64,000 bases of DNA from Ignavibacteria bacterium (GTDB lineage Bacteria > Bacteroidota > Ignavibacteria > Tepidaquicellales > Tepidaquicellaceae): assembly GCA_016704345.1 (NCBI GenBank), contig JADJAH010000013.1, forward strand, positions 124,001 through 188,000, read 5' to 3'. The position numbers and the translations under genes are program-made. This document shows positions 8,441 through 18,945 of the stretch, one piece after another. Within the stretch, counting starts at the first letter, position 1. Each line of letters starts with the position of its first letter. Under the pieces are notes generated by a model. The model made no database searches and was not told the DNA's origin. It was given only the letters and a program-made list of their open reading frames with translations.

Positions 8441-9004
8441 CGGGATATTTCGAACAACGCGGATTCTGAAAAACGTTATCAAAATCAAATATACTTGTCT
8501 ATGTTTTGTTACACGGAGTACCACGGAGGAGTCACGGAGTTCCACGGAGTTTAATAAGTGAATTTCTTGTGTTTTTTGATACAATGATTTTGATTTCCAC
8601 TTGCTCTGAAATGAAGGAAAATTGTTAGGATGAATATTCAAACAGTTGTTTCGACTTGCTTTCTCTGTGTATCTCCGTATAAGAAAACGGTACGCATTTA
8701 GCCAAGTCTTCATTTTAGGACGGGATATTTCGAACAACGCCAATTCTGAAAAACGTTATCAAAATCATACATACTTGTCTATATTTTGTTACACGGAGTT
8801 CCACGGAGGAGTCACGGAGTTCCACGGAGTTTAATAAGTGAATTTCTTGTGTTTTTTTGATACAGTGATTTTGATTTCCACTTGCTATGAAATGAAGGAA
8901 AATTATTAAGATGAATATTCAAACAGTTGTTTTAACTTGCTTTCTCTGTGTAACTCCGTGGAGCTTCGTGTAAGAAAACGGTACACATTTAGCCAAGTCT
9001 TTAT
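8441..9004. repeat. 280-bp tandem duplication of a fold-back element
   Basis: The segment 8441-8720 is repeated at 8721-9004 with a 280-base period and only scattered differences. Each copy begins CGGGATATTTCGAACAACGC and ends near AGCCAAGTCTT. Inside each, a left arm of ACGGAGT/CCACGGAG modules (8509-8551; 8789-8831) faces inverted modules (CTCTGTGTA, CTCCGT, CGTGTAAG) near 8661-8683 and 8940-8972, so each copy can fold back. A diverged relative is at 44023-44222. Small open frames inside it are repeat artefacts. It ends about 95 bases before the likely start of tig. Confidence 0.85.
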
Positions 9005-9098
9005 TCAGGAAACCCAAATGCCTTCAGCGGCTACAAATTCCTTGTTACTTCAAGCCTATTTGAGTAATTTTGCCGTTTACAATAAATTCAAGAAAAGA

Positions 9099-10403
9099 TT
9101 GGACATCAAGTTGAATGAACTTGAAGGTTCCAAGAAACAACTGGAAGCTTCAATGAGTTATGAAGAGCTAAAACCGCATTTCGAGAAAGCTATTCTTGCA
9201 TACAGAAACAAGACAACTCTTCCCGGATTCAGAAAAGGAAAGGCGCCGTTAGACGTAATTAGAAAGAGGTTTGGAGACAGTATCGAATACACTTCGCTTG
9301 AGGAAATTGCCAACGAAGCATTCTGGGATTATATGTCAAAGGAAAAGATCGATATGATAGGAAGGCCTTCTCTTACAGACATTGACTACAAGCCGAAAGA
9401 AGCTCTGAATTTTAAAATTGAGTTTGAAGTAATGCCGGAAATTAAGGACATAAAATACAAGGGACTCGAACTGGAGAAGATCGTTTATGACATTGACGAT
9501 TCAATGGTTGACGACGAGATTCGTTATCACAGATTCAGAAGCGCTCAGCATGAGCTTGACGGCCAGGCGCTTGACGATGAATATGCAGTAACTGTTGATA
9601 TTCAAAACCTTGATGATGAAGGCAACGTAATAATCGGAGAATCTCAAAATGGCGTAAGTGTTTATCTTGGAAACAAACAGATCTATCCCGAATTTAAGGA
9701 AGCATTCAAAGGCATCAGAGAAGGAGAAACAAAGGTAATTGATTCTACAAATGCCGAAGGCAATCCCAAAAAGGTAAAAGTAACCTGCACTAAAGTAGAG
9801 AAGCTTGTCTATCCTGAAATGAATCAGGAATTCTTCAAGACAATTACCAGAAAAGAGGGAATCAATACCGAAGAAGAATTCAGAGCCGAGATCAAGAGTG
9901 CGCTTCAAAAGATCTATGATGATATCGGAAAGAGGAAACTAAGCAATGACATTATGTCTGAGATATTGAAGCAGAATGATGTTGTTGCGCCGGATGTATT
10001 TGTTGAATCTACATTGCAGACCATTGTAAATGATCATACTTCTCAAATGCCGGGACAGAAACTTCCGCCTGACTTTGACCTCGAATCATTCAAGAAAGAG
10101 AGAAGACCTGACGCCATACGTGCTGCGCGTTGGTTTATGATCAGAGAAAAGATCGCGGAGATCGAAAACATTTCTCCTGAAGATTCTGATTATGATAAGA
10201 TAGCCACGACAGAAGCCGAGAGGTACGGTATTCCTGCTGAAAAACTTATACAGGCATTCAGGAATGATGAGAACATTAAATACAGGATCATAGCTGACAA
10301 GGTAATTGATTTCGTTGAAGCTAACGCAGAGATAAAGGAAAAGGTGGAAAAAATTTCCGCCGAGCCGGAGAGCGAAGGCGCCGAAAAGAAAATAATAACT
10401 TAA
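9099..10403 (+). CDS. tig: Trigger factor (ribosome-associated chaperone/prolyl isomerase)
   Basis: A 434-residue protein when read from TTG at 9099. It begins LDIKLNELEGSKKQLEASMS, the usual trigger-factor N-terminus, with the ribosome-binding signature GFRKGKAP near residue 42. An FKBP-like domain follows (about 145-240), then a helical C-terminal chaperone domain with an acidic/lysine-rich end. The frame is open back to 8937, but that extra sequence lies largely inside the 280-bp repeat and has no family match; an ATG at 9018 is the other option. No clear Shine-Dalgarno precedes the TTG. It is 15 bases ahead of clpP, the standard tig-clpP arrangement; clpX is absent here and lies at 59-60 kb. 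Confidence 0.9.
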   Translation: MDIKLNELEGSKKQLEASMSYEELKPHFEKAILAYRNKTTLPGFRKGKAPLDVIRKRFGDSIEYTSLEEIANEAFWDYMSKEKIDMIGRPSLTDIDYKPKEALNFKIEFEVMPEIKDIKYKGLELEKIVYDIDDSMVDDEIRYHRFRSAQHELDGQALDDEYAVTVDIQNLDDEGNVIIGESQNGVSVYLGNKQIYPEFKEAFKGIREGETKVIDSTNAEGNPKKVKVTCTKVEKLVYPEMNQEFFKTITRKEGINTEEEFRAEIKSALQKIYDDIGKRKLSNDIMSEILKQNDVVAPDVFVESTLQTIVNDHTSQMPGQKLPPDFDLESFKKERRPDAIRAARWFMIREKIAEIENISPEDSDYDKIATTEAERYGIPAEKLIQAFRNDENIKYRIIADKVIDFVEANAEIKEKVEKISAEPESEGAEKKIIT

Positions 10404-10418
10404 TACAAACAAACATAA

Positions 10419-11087
10419 ATGAACTACACTGATATAATCAGGAAGAATCAGGACTTCATTCACAACGGCCTGAATCAAATTAACAGCCAGCTTGTGCCAA
10501 TGGTGGTTGAACAAACTTCAAGAGGCGAAAGAGCTTACGATATTTATTCACGGCTTCTGAAAGAAAGAATTGTTTTCCTTGGAACGGCTGTATATGACGA
10601 GGTTGCATCACTTATCATTGCACAGCTACTGTTCCTTGAATCTGAAGATCCGGACAAAGACATAATGATCTACATTAATTCACCCGGCGGAAGTGTAACT
10701 GCCGGTCTCGGAATATATGATACAATGCAGTATATTCGACCCGACATCTCAACAATTTGCGTGGGCATGGCAGCATCAATGGGACAATTCCTCTTAACCG
10801 GTGGAACTTCCGGCAAGAGAATCTCACTTCCGAATTCAAAGATACTTATGCATCAGCCCTGGGCAGGCGGTCTGCAAGGACAAACGACAGACATTCTTAT
10901 TCATGCAAGAGACATGGAGAAGACAAGAGAATCACTTTTCAAAATAATCGCGAAACATTCGGGGCAGACTTATGAAAGAGTTGCTGCAGATGCTGAGCGT
11001 GACAACATCATGAATCCGGAAGAAGCCAAAAAGTATGGACTGATTGATGAGATACTTATGCAAAGAGAGAAAAAAGAGAAAAAATAA
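10419..11087 (+). CDS. clpP: ATP-dependent Clp protease proteolytic subunit
   Basis: A 222-residue serine peptidase (S14). The catalytic triad is S120 (GMAASMG), H145 (LMHQPWAG) and D195 (AERD), with the usual 25-residue Ser-His spacing. The NSPGGSVTAG handle loop and the IHARDMEKTR helix are intact. It forms the tetradecameric barrel fed by ClpX or another Clp ATPase. An N-terminal extension of about 30 residues precedes VVEQTSRGERAYDIYSRLL. It probably shares a transcript with tig. Its partner clpX in this window carries an in-frame stop. Confidence 0.95.
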   Translation: MNYTDIIRKNQDFIHNGLNQINSQLVPMVVEQTSRGERAYDIYSRLLKERIVFLGTAVYDEVASLIIAQLLFLESEDPDKDIMIYINSPGGSVTAGLGIYDTMQYIRPDISTICVGMAASMGQFLLTGGTSGKRISLPNSKILMHQPWAGGLQGQTTDILIHARDMEKTRESLFKIIAKHSGQTYERVAADAERDNIMNPEEAKKYGLIDEILMQREKKEKK

Positions 11088-11126
11088 TTATCCTGAGTAA
11101 CAGTACATTAAACCAATCAAGCATAA

Positions 11127-13784
11127 ATGGATTTTAAACTTTTGAATAGGATCTTCGCAGGTTTCGTATTTCTGTTTGCAACGATCGTATATGTAATGAC
11201 TGTGCAGTCAACATTCTCATTCTGGGATTGCGGCGAGTTCATTGCCTGCGCTTATACGCTATCAGTTCCGCACCCTCCGGGAGCGCCTTTCTTCACTCTT
11301 GTGGGAAAGTTTTTTTCCATGTTTCCGACTTCAGAGGACATAGGTCTCAGAGTAAATTATCTCTCTGTGATCTCAAGTTCTCTCTGTGTGCTATTCCTTT
11401 ATCTAATAACGGAAAAGGTTATAAAGAACTGGAAAGGAATGCCGTCTTCAACGGGTGAAGCATTTTTAATTTGCGGAGCAGCGGCTGTAGGCGCATTGTC
11501 GTATGCATTCAGCGAGTCATTCTGGTTTAACGCACTTGAAACGGAAGTTTATGCCATGGGCACATTCCTGATAGGATTATGTATGTACCTTCTTATGCTG
11601 TGGTGGGAGAAAGCAGATGAGCCGGGAAGCGATAAGTATTTGCTTCTTGTAGCTTACGTTGTAGGACTCTCGATCGGTATCCATTTGCTCGTAGCGCAGT
11701 GTATATTTCTTGCAGGATTATTTTTCTATTTCAGAAGATATGAATATGAGCCGAAGACATTCTTAATAGCAATTGCATTGTCATCGATTGCCTTCTTTAT
11801 AGTGTATCCCGGAATTGTCAAGAAGTTTCCAACTTTAATGTCAGGTAGTGTATTGATTGGAGTCTTAGCAATTGGTCTGATATTGTTCGGTGTCTACTAT
11901 GCAAGAGTGAACAAGAACCCTGTTCTAAGCTTACTCGCATTGTCATTGTTCCTTATCATACTTGGTTATTCAACTTATATCTCAATTCTGCTCAGAGCAG
12001 ATGTAAAAGATCTTCCGATAAACGAAAATACTCCGAACAATATTGAAACACTTCTCTCATATCTGAACAGAGAACAGTACGGTCAGCAGCCTTTGATTCT
12101 TCCAAGAAGATACTCACAGGAACCTCAGCATCAGGCGATCTATCAAAATTATTCCACGGATATGGAATTCATGTGGAAGTATCAGATAAATCATATGTTC
12201 AACAGATACTGGTTCTGGAATTATATTGGAAGGGAGGGATACAATCAGAATGACGGAGTTGACTTTAAAAAGTTATGGGCAATACCTTTCCTCATAGGAA
12301 TGTTCGGATTATTCTATCACTTTCGGAAAGACTGGAGGCTTGCGCTCATTTTCCTGTTCATGTTTCTTATGATGGGTGTAATAACGGCGCTTTATCAGAA
12401 TCAGCAGGAGCCACAACCGAGAGAGCGGGATTATTTCTACGTTGGCGCATTCATGGCGTTTTCTCTTTGGATAGGAGTTGGTGTTGCCGGGCTTGGCGAG
12501 ATCATTAAGGAAAAGTTTAGCAAAGTTTCCATGATGGCAATTGCATCCATAGTTGTAATTCTCTCATTTGCATTCGTTCCATTGAATATGCTTAGAGAAG
12601 GATATTTCCATCAAAACAGGAATGGAAATTATTTCCCGTATGATTATGCCTACAATATTTTGCAGAGTCTTGAGAAAGATGCTATAGTAATTACAAACGG
12701 AGATAATGACACATTCCCTCTATGGTGCCTGCAGGCAGTATATGGAATCAGAACTGATGTGAGGATCATCAATCTTTCACTTGCTCAAACAGACTGGTAC
12801 AATCTTCAGTTGAAGAACGAAAGACCTTACGGAGCATTAACGGTTCCTATGACCTTGTCTGATGCACAGCTCAAGAAACTTCAGCCTGTACAGTGGGATG
12901 AAAAGAAAGCGGTGACTTTTGATGTTCCGCTTACGGCTTATCCGGATTCGATGAGAAACATGCCGGGACTCCCGACAAAGATAACCGTCAATGTGCCTCC
13001 TACAATAAGGCAGCAGTCACAGAATCAGGTCATCACAGCCGTGAAGGCAAACGATCTGCTTCTCATAGACATTATCAAAGCAAACAAATGGGAAAGACCG
13101 ATATACTTCTCTATTACCGTTTCAGAAGATAATTTTGTCGGTTTGGGAGATTATCTCGTAATGGAAGGCATGGCTCAGAGACTTGTACCTTACAAAGTTA
13201 CTGCCTCCGGAAGTGATGGAGTTAACGTTGACATAATGAGGAAAAGCATATTTGATAATCCAACTGTTGCTTCAAAGACTCCTCAGTATGGATTCAGATT
13301 CACCGGGCTTAACAATCCAAACCTCTTTTACAATGAGGATCAGACTAGAATGGCTCAGACATATCGAACAGTTTTCATGAGACTAGCGTATTCATATTCC
13401 TCCGACTCAACCAAGACAAAACTTGCAGAAGAAGTTCTTGATAAGATGGAGAAAGATATTCCGAGAAGCGTCATCGAAATGGATTACAGGATCGAGTATG
13501 ATATTGCAATGCTCTATTACAGGCTTGGAAATATGACGAAGTTCGAAGAATATTCATCCAACATTGAGATGCGTGCGGAAGAAGAAATTTCGAAGAATCC
13601 TTCGAATGTTCAATCTTACTACAATCCTTACAGAATATTGCTTGACGTTTACGAGACAAAGGGTGAATATCAAAAGGCATTGGATCTGCTGAACAAACTG
13701 TCTGTCATGAGCCCGGGCGATGCAAGTGTTAAGCAGAAAATGGAATCAATCAGACAAAAGATGTCAAACCCTTCGGGCAGATAA
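11127..13784 (+). CDS. DUF2723 multi-pass membrane protein (GT-C-like)
   Basis: An 885-residue membrane protein of the DUF2723 (TMEM260-like) family. The diagnostic N-terminus has a first helix, then STFSFWDCGEFIACAY and SVPHPPGAPFF, followed by about ten membrane helices up to residue 480. A periplasmic region contains ITNGDNDTFPLWCLQ, and the C-terminus is helical and TPR-like (GEYQKALDLLNKLSVMSPGD). The acidic DCGE motif after the first helix matches GT-C glycosyltransferases that use lipid-linked sugars, and the eukaryotic TMEM260 relative is an O-mannosyltransferase. Protein glycosylation is therefore plausible here but inferred. It is followed by another GT-C-like gene. Confidence 0.85.
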   Translation: MDFKLLNRIFAGFVFLFATIVYVMTVQSTFSFWDCGEFIACAYTLSVPHPPGAPFFTLVGKFFSMFPTSEDIGLRVNYLSVISSSLCVLFLYLITEKVIKNWKGMPSSTGEAFLICGAAAVGALSYAFSESFWFNALETEVYAMGTFLIGLCMYLLMLWWEKADEPGSDKYLLLVAYVVGLSIGIHLLVAQCIFLAGLFFYFRRYEYEPKTFLIAIALSSIAFFIVYPGIVKKFPTLMSGSVLIGVLAIGLILFGVYYARVNKNPVLSLLALSLFLIILGYSTYISILLRADVKDLPINENTPNNIETLLSYLNREQYGQQPLILPRRYSQEPQHQAIYQNYSTDMEFMWKYQINHMFNRYWFWNYIGREGYNQNDGVDFKKLWAIPFLIGMFGLFYHFRKDWRLALIFLFMFLMMGVITALYQNQQEPQPRERDYFYVGAFMAFSLWIGVGVAGLGEIIKEKFSKVSMMAIASIVVILSFAFVPLNMLREGYFHQNRNGNYFPYDYAYNILQSLEKDAIVITNGDNDTFPLWCLQAVYGIRTDVRIINLSLAQTDWYNLQLKNERPYGALTVPMTLSDAQLKKLQPVQWDEKKAVTFDVPLTAYPDSMRNMPGLPTKITVNVPPTIRQQSQNQVITAVKANDLLLIDIIKANKWERPIYFSITVSEDNFVGLGDYLVMEGMAQRLVPYKVTASGSDGVNVDIMRKSIFDNPTVASKTPQYGFRFTGLNNPNLFYNEDQTRMAQTYRTVFMRLAYSYSSDSTKTKLAEEVLDKMEKDIPRSVIEMDYRIEYDIAMLYYRLGNMTKFEEYSSNIEMRAEEEISKNPSNVQSYYNPYRILLDVYETKGEYQKALDLLNKLSVMSPGDASVKQKMESIRQKMSNPSGR

Positions 13785-13827
13785 AATATCGACCGGAGTA
13801 AGTACTAATGAATCATAATTAATTCGA

Positions 13828-15844
13828 ATGGCGAAAACAAAGAGTGAGCGATATTCCAAGGCACCCGCTGATTCCGGAACAGGAGTCAAAATTTCATATT
13901 TTTTTCTTGCCGCATTATCTGCGGCATTTATTTTTATTGCCGTAAGCAACAAGTTCATTCAGGATGATGCATTCATTAGCTTCAGGTATGTAAAGAATTT
14001 TGTTGACGGACACGGGCTGGTATTTAATATTGGCGAGAAAGTTGAAGGTTATACAAATCTGCTTTGGGTTCTGATACTAAGCGGTTTTCTTTCACTCAAT
14101 ATAGGGATTGAAGAAGCATCGCAAATCCTTAGCGTACTTTTTGGAGTTGTAGTTTTGTTCGCAACATACAAGTTGTCTGAATCAATCAGGATCAACGATT
14201 CGGTTGAAGTTAAGAAGGAAAGAAAGACCGATAAGAATATCAGCGAAGGCTACTTTGATCTGATCGCTCCGATCCTGCTCGTCTTTACTTCCTCATTTAT
14301 ATTCTGGTCCGTCAGCGGGATGGAAACAACCATGTTTATTTCTTTTTGTTTGTTGGGTTTGTATTTCTATGTTTCTGAAAAGGATAAGAATTCGTTCAAC
14401 TACAAATATCCTCTGTTCTTTCTTTTGGCAACACTGACAAGGCCTGAAGGACTTTACTTCTTCGGACTTGTGATTGTGCATAAGTTCATTTATTCGCTTA
14501 TAAAAAATAAGCAAACATTCCTGAAAGATTTCTTTTCTGCCAACAGCATAAAGACATATCTTGTTTACATAGTGCCTGTGTTGGCATACTTTGCAGTAAG
14601 GTATTCTTATTACGGATTTCTTTTCCCAAATACTTACTATGCAAAGACCGGCTTCTCGTCTGCTTATCTGAATGCCGGCATTGACTACTTTACAAATTTT
14701 CTGAACTCATACATGGTATATGGAGTCATGCTTGTGTTGCCATTGTTTCTATTGAAGAGAAAAGAGTTTAGGTTTGAGGTGACATTATTTTACCTCATCA
14801 TATTTGCATTCCTTGCATATGTGATCTCAGTTGGCGGAGACGTTTTGAAGCAGAACAGATTCTTTCTTCCGATACTTCCATTGATTTACATACTGTTCGC
14901 AAAGTTCCTTACAACAATGTATCTCAATGTTAAAATGAAGTCAGGGCAAGGGATCGCATTCGGAACAATATCAGCAATCGTTGCAGTATTGTGCTTCTAT
15001 TATTACAGTTCTCAGAAAGAGAAACTTGTAAGCGACATAGCTTCCGAGAACGGACTGGTTGAAAAGATGAAAGTAACCGGAACTTGGTTCGGCAACAAGC
15101 AGAAGGAGCTTGGCAGACCATTGAATCTTGCAGCGACAACTATCGGAGCAGTATCTTATTTTGCAGGCTCGCAGGTAAATGTAATTGATCTTCTCGGACT
15201 GACCGATAAAGAGATCGCACACAATCCTAAGATTATTAAGGAAATCTCTGAGAACGAAATTGGCTGGAAGGAAAGAAACTATAATGCCGATTACGTTATG
15301 TCACGAGACCCGGATTATGTTTACTTCTCAACAGGTGTTAAACCCAGCGCTTATGCAGAGCGGGCTTTATTCACAACTGCGGAGTTCAATCAATACTACA
15401 GTCCTTTCTACATAGCCGATAACGCAACCGGATTTATGGATGTTGTTTACAAAAGGAAATCTGATTCCGAAGCAAAAACAACCACAAAAGAGTTTCCGGG
15501 TAATCCGAATTACAGCGTGAAGTTTGTTAATATGTTCAATCAGGCAATGAACTCCTCAAAGGACAAGGCGAGAGGGCAGGCGGCACTGAATGAATTTAAG
15601 CAGTCAATTGATATGGGTCCGGCAGGCTTCGGACTTCCGTACCAGTACATGGGTGATTTGTATATGCAGCAGGGAAAGAAAGATCTTGCTCTCGAAAATT
15701 ATAAGAAGGCAGTTCAGAACGATGATCACAATGTGATAGCACATTACCAGCTTTATCAATTGTACAGTGAAAAAAGGCGACAGTCTGCTTGCAAGAAAGA
15801 GTATTGATAAAATAAAGAAATACAATCCGGAGATAGTGCGTTGA
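13828..15844 (+). pseudogene. GT-C-like multi-pass membrane protein with C-terminal TPR, late frameshift
   Basis: The main frame (13828-15807) encodes 659 residues: a first helix, then the GT-C-type motif QDDAFISFRYVKNFVDGHG and EKVEGYTNLLW, about ten further membrane helices, a soluble domain, and a TPR motif (YMGDLYMQQGKKDLALENYK). At an A-run (15770-15775) the TPR breaks into RRQSACKKEY and a stop. Removing one A continues it as GDSLLARKSIDKIKKYNPEI to a stop at 15842-15844, giving 671 residues. Only the last few residues differ, so the protein may still work; a sequencing indel or a real mutation are both possible. It is likely a lipid-linked sugar transferase acting at the outer face of the inner membrane. 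Confidence 0.75.
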
Positions 15845-16002
15845 TCCGGCAATGAACATGGATTACGTTTCCGCCGGGGTTATCGCCACACATTAAGTTA
15901 GTGGTCCCATCACATTCGTATAAGAGATTCGTTTGAACTAAAGATTGAAAGTTGTCAAAATCATTTCCGCTTTCCAATAAAACTTTTTGTATCCGATAAC
16001 TA

Positions 16003-17055
16003 ATGAGAATCATCGTAAATGCGCTCTCCGGAAACGGTGATGCTCTCATGTTCTCTCCCGCGCTTAGATTGTTGAGAGAGAAACTTCCGGATGCTGAAAT
16101 AGACATGCTCGTAATGTTTAAATCAGTAAAGGAAATGTATGCTAACCATCCCGCGCTCAACAACATACATCACATTGATTTTCTTAAACAGCCGAAGTTG
16201 AGATCTGTTATGGAATTAAGAAAGCTCAAGACGCTTGAGTATGATTATTCTATCAATGTCTATCCATCCAACAGACTCGAATATAATATTGTAAACTCTC
16301 TGCTTGGCGCAAAGAAAAAGATTGCACATCATTACATTCACACAAATCCGGGAAGAGCAGAATTTGTAAATGATATTCTTATAAATGAAGTGAAGGATAG
16401 ACATAATGTTCTTCAGAATATTGACCTCATAAAACCGATCGTTAATGTGAAGGATGAAGTGGCAGGGAGAATGGAGATCTTTATATCGGATGAGGATGCT
16501 GATATTGCAAAGGAATGGTTTGCGGAAAACGGATTGACCGGGAAGAGGCTTGCCGGAATTCATGCCGGATCTTCAATTCTGAAGAATCATATTCATAAGA
16601 GATGGCAGAAAGAAGGTTACTCTGATCTTATAAAATATTTGCACGATGAAAAAGGGTTCGAAGTACTTCTATTTGGAACAGAGTATGAGTTGAACAAAGA
16701 AATCATTTCAATCTCGGGCCGGAATGCAAAGATCGCTTCAACTCTAAACTTTATGGACTCAATCGCAAGGATGAGACACTGTTCTGTTTTCATTTCGAAT
16801 GACACTGCATTCATGCACTGTGCGGCCGCGCTGCAATTGCCTACCGTAGCGATTTTTGGTTACACTAACAGCAGGGAACTTTACCCGTGGCAAACTAAAA
16901 ATGTTGTTGTAAGAAAAGACTTAGATTGCAGTCCGTGTTTTTATAATTCTCCAAGGCCTGCGGAATGCAGATTTACAGGAGCGGAAGAATTTAAATGTAT
17001 GAAGCTGATAGCAACTGATGAAGTAATTAAAGCAGTTGATTTACTTGTTGGTTGA
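16003..17055 (+). CDS. Glycosyltransferase family 9 (heptosyltransferase-like)
   Basis: A 350-residue GT-B enzyme. The N-terminal domain starts MRIIVNALSGNGDALMFSPA, with the loop that binds the acceptor; the C-terminal domain has the nucleotide-sugar motifs GIHAGSS (near 185), KRWQKEGYSDLIKYL, and the conserved SNDTAFMHCAAALQLPTVAIFG near 265-290. GT9 enzymes transfer ADP-heptose to the LPS inner core. The presence of rfaE1 and rfaE2 at 31-33 kb supports this. A cysteine-rich C-terminus (DCSPCFYNSPRPAECRF) is typical of several GT9 members. It is separated by about 160 bases from the preceding membrane protein and is tail-to-tail with the receptor gene, 6 bases away. Confidence 0.85.
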   Translation: MRIIVNALSGNGDALMFSPALRLLREKLPDAEIDMLVMFKSVKEMYANHPALNNIHHIDFLKQPKLRSVMELRKLKTLEYDYSINVYPSNRLEYNIVNSLLGAKKKIAHHYIHTNPGRAEFVNDILINEVKDRHNVLQNIDLIKPIVNVKDEVAGRMEIFISDEDADIAKEWFAENGLTGKRLAGIHAGSSILKNHIHKRWQKEGYSDLIKYLHDEKGFEVLLFGTEYELNKEIISISGRNAKIASTLNFMDSIARMRHCSVFISNDTAFMHCAAALQLPTVAIFGYTNSRELYPWQTKNVVVRKDLDCSPCFYNSPRPAECRFTGAEEFKCMKLIATDEVIKAVDLLVG

Positions 17056-17061
17056 TCATCA

Positions 17062-18939
17062 TCAATCAATGAAGTCCCACACGATAGTAAATCTCGAAAT
17101 AGAATTAACGAACCCGCCGCGATTATCTGACGGATAAAGATAGGCTCCGTAAGTAAATGTATTCAGAATGTTTGCAAGTGTAAGATTCACATTAGCCCTT
17201 CCAATTCTTGCACCGACATAGAAATCAAGATTGAATTCATCCCTGTCGTAAGAAGCAGCTTCTCCTGATGCAAATTCATTTTTCCTTTGATCATATATCA
17301 GATCTCTATCACGTTTTCTAACATAACTGCCCCTGAATCCGGAATGTAAGTTGAGCTTTTTCTTGAAGAGAAAATTTCTATAGCTCAGGTCAAAGATCAG
17401 ATTATGTTCCGGAAAAAGAAGTGACTCAGAGTAGCCGTAAGTGATGTCAGCAAAAATATTGTATGCATTAACATTAAGATCGGTGTTCAGACCGTTGTAT
17501 GTTTGATTATTATACGAAGATGAAGTGCCTTCGAAGTAAGATGGAGAGGATCTGTAAAATGTCTGCTTCAAAGAAATGGCTCTCATATAACTGAAGCTAA
17601 GACCTGCTTCAATATAACTCTTCCTTACTGTGAACGGATCATAAGAGTACGCGGGAGTTGTGGTCTCATTGATGCCTGCAAAGATCTTAAGCTGTGTGCT
17701 CTTGCTATTTAGCGGAATGGCGCTTACTTCCACTCCCTTGTTTAGATTTTCTATTGTAATATCAGAGAGGGGATTGCTGCCAAATACAGACAGACTGAAT
17801 ACTTTATGATTTAAATCTGCTTTGAATGAGAGTTGAACTCTTTCTTTGTCATATACTACCTGCCTGTCATACAGATTCTGATATGCAGTTACCAATCCGA
17901 ATATTTTAAGATTCAACACTTTCGAAAATCTAACATAGCCTTCCTGAGACAGTTGAATGGAGTTGGATATGTAGTGAACTTTTTCTGAAGGAGTGAAGCC
18001 GGTAATCACCAAACTCGAATCAATAATTACATTCCTGTAATCTCTTATTGAATTGGAAGAATTAATGCTTAGCTTAGTCAATGAAGTCTTGCCGAAGAAT
18101 CTTCCGGTCATTGTTGCTCCAAAGAACAGTTGCTCGATTTCTTCGTTTGAGTAAGGATTATTGACCAATGCATCTTCATCCTCAAGCGCTGAAGTGCTCG
18201 AATCCAGCCGGAGTCCTTCATTTAGTCCCCGGTCAATTTTGTTGTAGTAAAAATCAGCGCGAAGATTTAGATTCTTTGTGAAGAACACATTGAATCTGCT
18301 TCTGCCGTTCCATACATCAAACTGTGAATTTACATAACGACCATCAACGGAATGCTTTGTAATTCCCATTGTAAGGTTGTACTTTTTTGTGAACGGAAGA
18401 GAGAAGAAGACATCTGCAAAAAGTGAGTTGAATCTGTCCTGTGAATATCTGAATTGCGAGAAGGGCTTGCTTTGTATCTTATCCTTAGTGACTATGTTTA
18501 GCGACTTTGCTCCGGAATTGACTCCGTAAACGAAGGAAGATACAGCGCTGATCTCTTCAATTGACTCGATGTCGTTGACAGATAGACTTGCCGCATCCAA
18601 GCCTCCGAAAAACACGTCATTGATCTGAATCCCGTCCCGAAATATTCCTACTTGATTCTCCGGCGAACCGTTAAAGTTTATTGTATTTCTTCCGAAGTTG
18701 TTAAATCTGAAAATATAGACGCCGGGAAGTTCAGCGGTTATTTCAGACAGGGAGCGTCTGTCATTCCAGATAAATGCAGAATCGTACCGGATCTTTTCCG
18801 AGTTTGAGTTAAGAAATTTTGATTCTCTGATTACAAGAGTATCTGCAGACTTTCCGAAAGCGGTGTCAGAATTTACCTTTTGCGAAAATGCAGATGAAGA
18901 AAGGCTGAACAGGAAAAGCGCCAGTAGGGCATGCTTCAT
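17062..18939 (-). CDS. TonB-dependent receptor-like outer-membrane protein
   Basis: A 625-residue protein with a signal peptide (MKHALLALFLFSLSSSAFS). A plug domain follows at about 50-170, with RSLSEITAELPGVYIFRF, GIQINDVFFGG and the end motif SFVYGVNSGAKSLNIVTK. The rest is a 22-stranded-type barrel rich in Y/N/F strands ending IVWDFID. It is shorter than many SusC-like receptors and lacks the N-terminal carboxypeptidase-like domain. No TonB box is obvious. The ligand is unknown; adjacency to phoU and pstB, 6 bases downstream of phoU, raises a possible role in phosphate or phospho-compound uptake, which is inference only. Confidence 0.75.
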   Translation of the reverse strand: MKHALLALFLFSLSSSAFSQKVNSDTAFGKSADTLVIRESKFLNSNSEKIRYDSAFIWNDRRSLSEITAELPGVYIFRFNNFGRNTINFNGSPENQVGIFRDGIQINDVFFGGLDAASLSVNDIESIEEISAVSSFVYGVNSGAKSLNIVTKDKIQSKPFSQFRYSQDRFNSLFADVFFSLPFTKKYNLTMGITKHSVDGRYVNSQFDVWNGRSRFNVFFTKNLNLRADFYYNKIDRGLNEGLRLDSSTSALEDEDALVNNPYSNEEIEQLFFGATMTGRFFGKTSLTKLSINSSNSIRDYRNVIIDSSLVITGFTPSEKVHYISNSIQLSQEGYVRFSKVLNLKIFGLVTAYQNLYDRQVVYDKERVQLSFKADLNHKVFSLSVFGSNPLSDITIENLNKGVEVSAIPLNSKSTQLKIFAGINETTTPAYSYDPFTVRKSYIEAGLSFSYMRAISLKQTFYRSSPSYFEGTSSSYNNQTYNGLNTDLNVNAYNIFADITYGYSESLLFPEHNLIFDLSYRNFLFKKKLNLHSGFRGSYVRKRDRDLIYDQRKNEFASGEAASYDRDEFNLDFYVGARIGRANVNLTLANILNTFTYGAYLYPSDNRGGFVNSISRFTIVWDFID

Positions 18940-18945
18940 ATTTGT

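Noticed and set aside
8417..8834. Small open frames at 8417-8743 (-) and 8646-8834 (+)
   Set aside because: They lie wholly in the duplicated fold-back element and have no domain signature.
9018..9098. ATG at 9018 or TTG at 8937 as the tig start
   Set aside because: Both add residues with no similarity to the trigger-factor N-terminus, and 8937 lies inside the repeat; the TTG at 9099 begins exactly at the family start.
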